Shown here in pieces: positions 13,378-13,685 of a stretch of 13,685 nucleotides of DNA. Numbering within the stretch: the stretch's first letter is position 1; each line of letters opens with the position of its first letter. The notes under the pieces were generated by a model. It searched no databases. It saw only the letters and a program-made list of their open reading frames with translations, and was not told where the DNA came from. Source of the DNA: Actinomyces sp. Marseille-P3109 (lineage in GTDB: Bacteria > Actinomycetota > Actinomycetes > Actinomycetales > Actinomycetaceae); contig NZ_OOHN01000008.1 in NCBI RefSeq assembly GCF_900323545.1, positions 2,316,221 through 2,329,905 of the forward strand. The letters run 5' to 3'. The position numbers and the translations under genes were made by a program.

Positions 13378-13631
13378 GCGGCCTCGCGGCGCAGCGAGTC
13401 CAGTGTGTGCTGGACGACGCCAGGCATCGCCTCCACGGGGTGGGGGGCGTCGATGTCCTCGCGCACGAACACCGGCAGGATGAGTGCGGCCGGGTCCACG
13501 ACGTGCTCGCGCGTCAGGCGCCGCATTGCCGGGGTGGTGCGCAGGCGGCGGGGGCGGACGGTCGGGGCCTGCGGGTCGGGGACGGAGCGGCGCGACAGGA
13601 AGTCGGCGGCCGGTCGAAGGGCGTCGGTCAT
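13359..13631 (-). pseudogene. hemB: Delta-aminolevulinic acid dehydratase, N-terminal 91 residues only
   Basis: The ATG at 13631 has AGGAG 6 nt upstream. The protein begins MTDALRPAADFLSRRSV and continues with RPRRLRTTPAMRRLTREHVV, LILPVFVREDI and VEAMPGVVQHTLDSLRREAA. The last two are the classical N-terminal HemB motifs (the PxFV strand and the MPGV-x-x-x-x-x-D-x-L segment). HemB condenses two 5-aminolevulinate molecules into porphobilinogen. After AEAG the expected LFG strand does not follow: the frame enters the antisense of hemD and ends at 13092 as a chimeric 3' end. The catalytic lysines and the metal site are absent, so this piece cannot be active. Confidence 0.85.
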
Positions 13632-13685
13632 GGGGTGCTCCTGGTGGTCGTTGGTCTCCCGCCCCACGGATTCTCCGGAGATCCG
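13628..13685 (-). other. Upstream region of hemB, possibly the tail of an overlapping hemD
   Basis: On the minus strand an open frame entering from the right edge ends in TGA at 13630-13628, overlapping the hemB ATG as ATGA. Its last residues read GSPENPWGGRPTTTRSTP. This would match an operon order hemC-hemD-hemB with a 4-bp overlap. The other two frames are also open over this short stretch, so the reading is weak. Confidence 0.25.

Noticed and set aside
1..13685. CRISPR array, rRNA, prophage or toxin-antitoxin module
   Set aside because: No regularly spaced direct repeats, rRNA-like sequence, phage structural genes or small paired genes were seen on either strand.

Overview
The window is GC-rich DNA from an actinobacterium, most likely an Actinomyces-like member of the Actinomycetales. 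This is inferred from the codon use, several probably leaderless start codons, and a coproporphyrin-dependent haem gene set with actinobacterial residues (HemQ, and a ferrochelatase with Fe-S-type cysteines). No 16S or other taxonomic marker is present, so the genus is a guess.

Layout, left to right. 1-419 (-) is the N-terminal part of a helix-turn-helix, transposase-like protein that runs off the edge. 564-5889 is a string of unrelated single genes: a Nudix hydrolase (+), a VOC/glyoxalase-like protein (-) behind what looks like a textbook MerR operator, an isochorismatase-type cysteine hydrolase (-) divergent from a GlxA/FtrA-type AraC regulator (+), and a GH13 alpha-amylase-like enzyme (-) divergent from a TetR regulator (+). 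Convergent pairs are separated by long inverted repeats that probably act as bidirectional terminators (1102-1138, 3822-3896, 6051-6087). 6121-7913 (-) carries a full Dps ferritin-like gene, a lipoprotein, and a second Dps paralogue whose C-terminus is missing.

8038-13685 is a haem biosynthesis locus: hemQ and hemH on the minus strand; the 3' half of hemY, then hemC and hemD on the plus strand; and the start of hemB on the minus strand. hemC and hemD overlap by 8 bp and were clearly co-transcribed. Two joints in this locus are abnormal. At about 10470-10503 hemH (no start codon left) meets hemY (N-terminal half gone) head to head inside a GC-rich inverted repeat. At about 13359-13377 hemD and hemB are cut off and joined tail to tail through a stretch of about 19 bp that fits both genes. 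Either the genome has been rearranged, leaving four damaged haem genes, or the sequence carries fold-back (inverted chimera) artefacts of amplification or assembly. I lean towards an artefact, but the sequence alone cannot decide.

Functionally, iron and haem run through the right half: HemC, HemD, HemY, HemH and HemQ are steps from porphobilinogen to haem b, and Dps stores iron and protects DNA. A DtxR-like operator candidate lies upstream of the intact dps. I did not find a convincing undescribed defence or mobile system. The best leads are the broken haem joints, the His-rich insertions in successive haem enzymes, the orphan MerR operator and the long hairpins.
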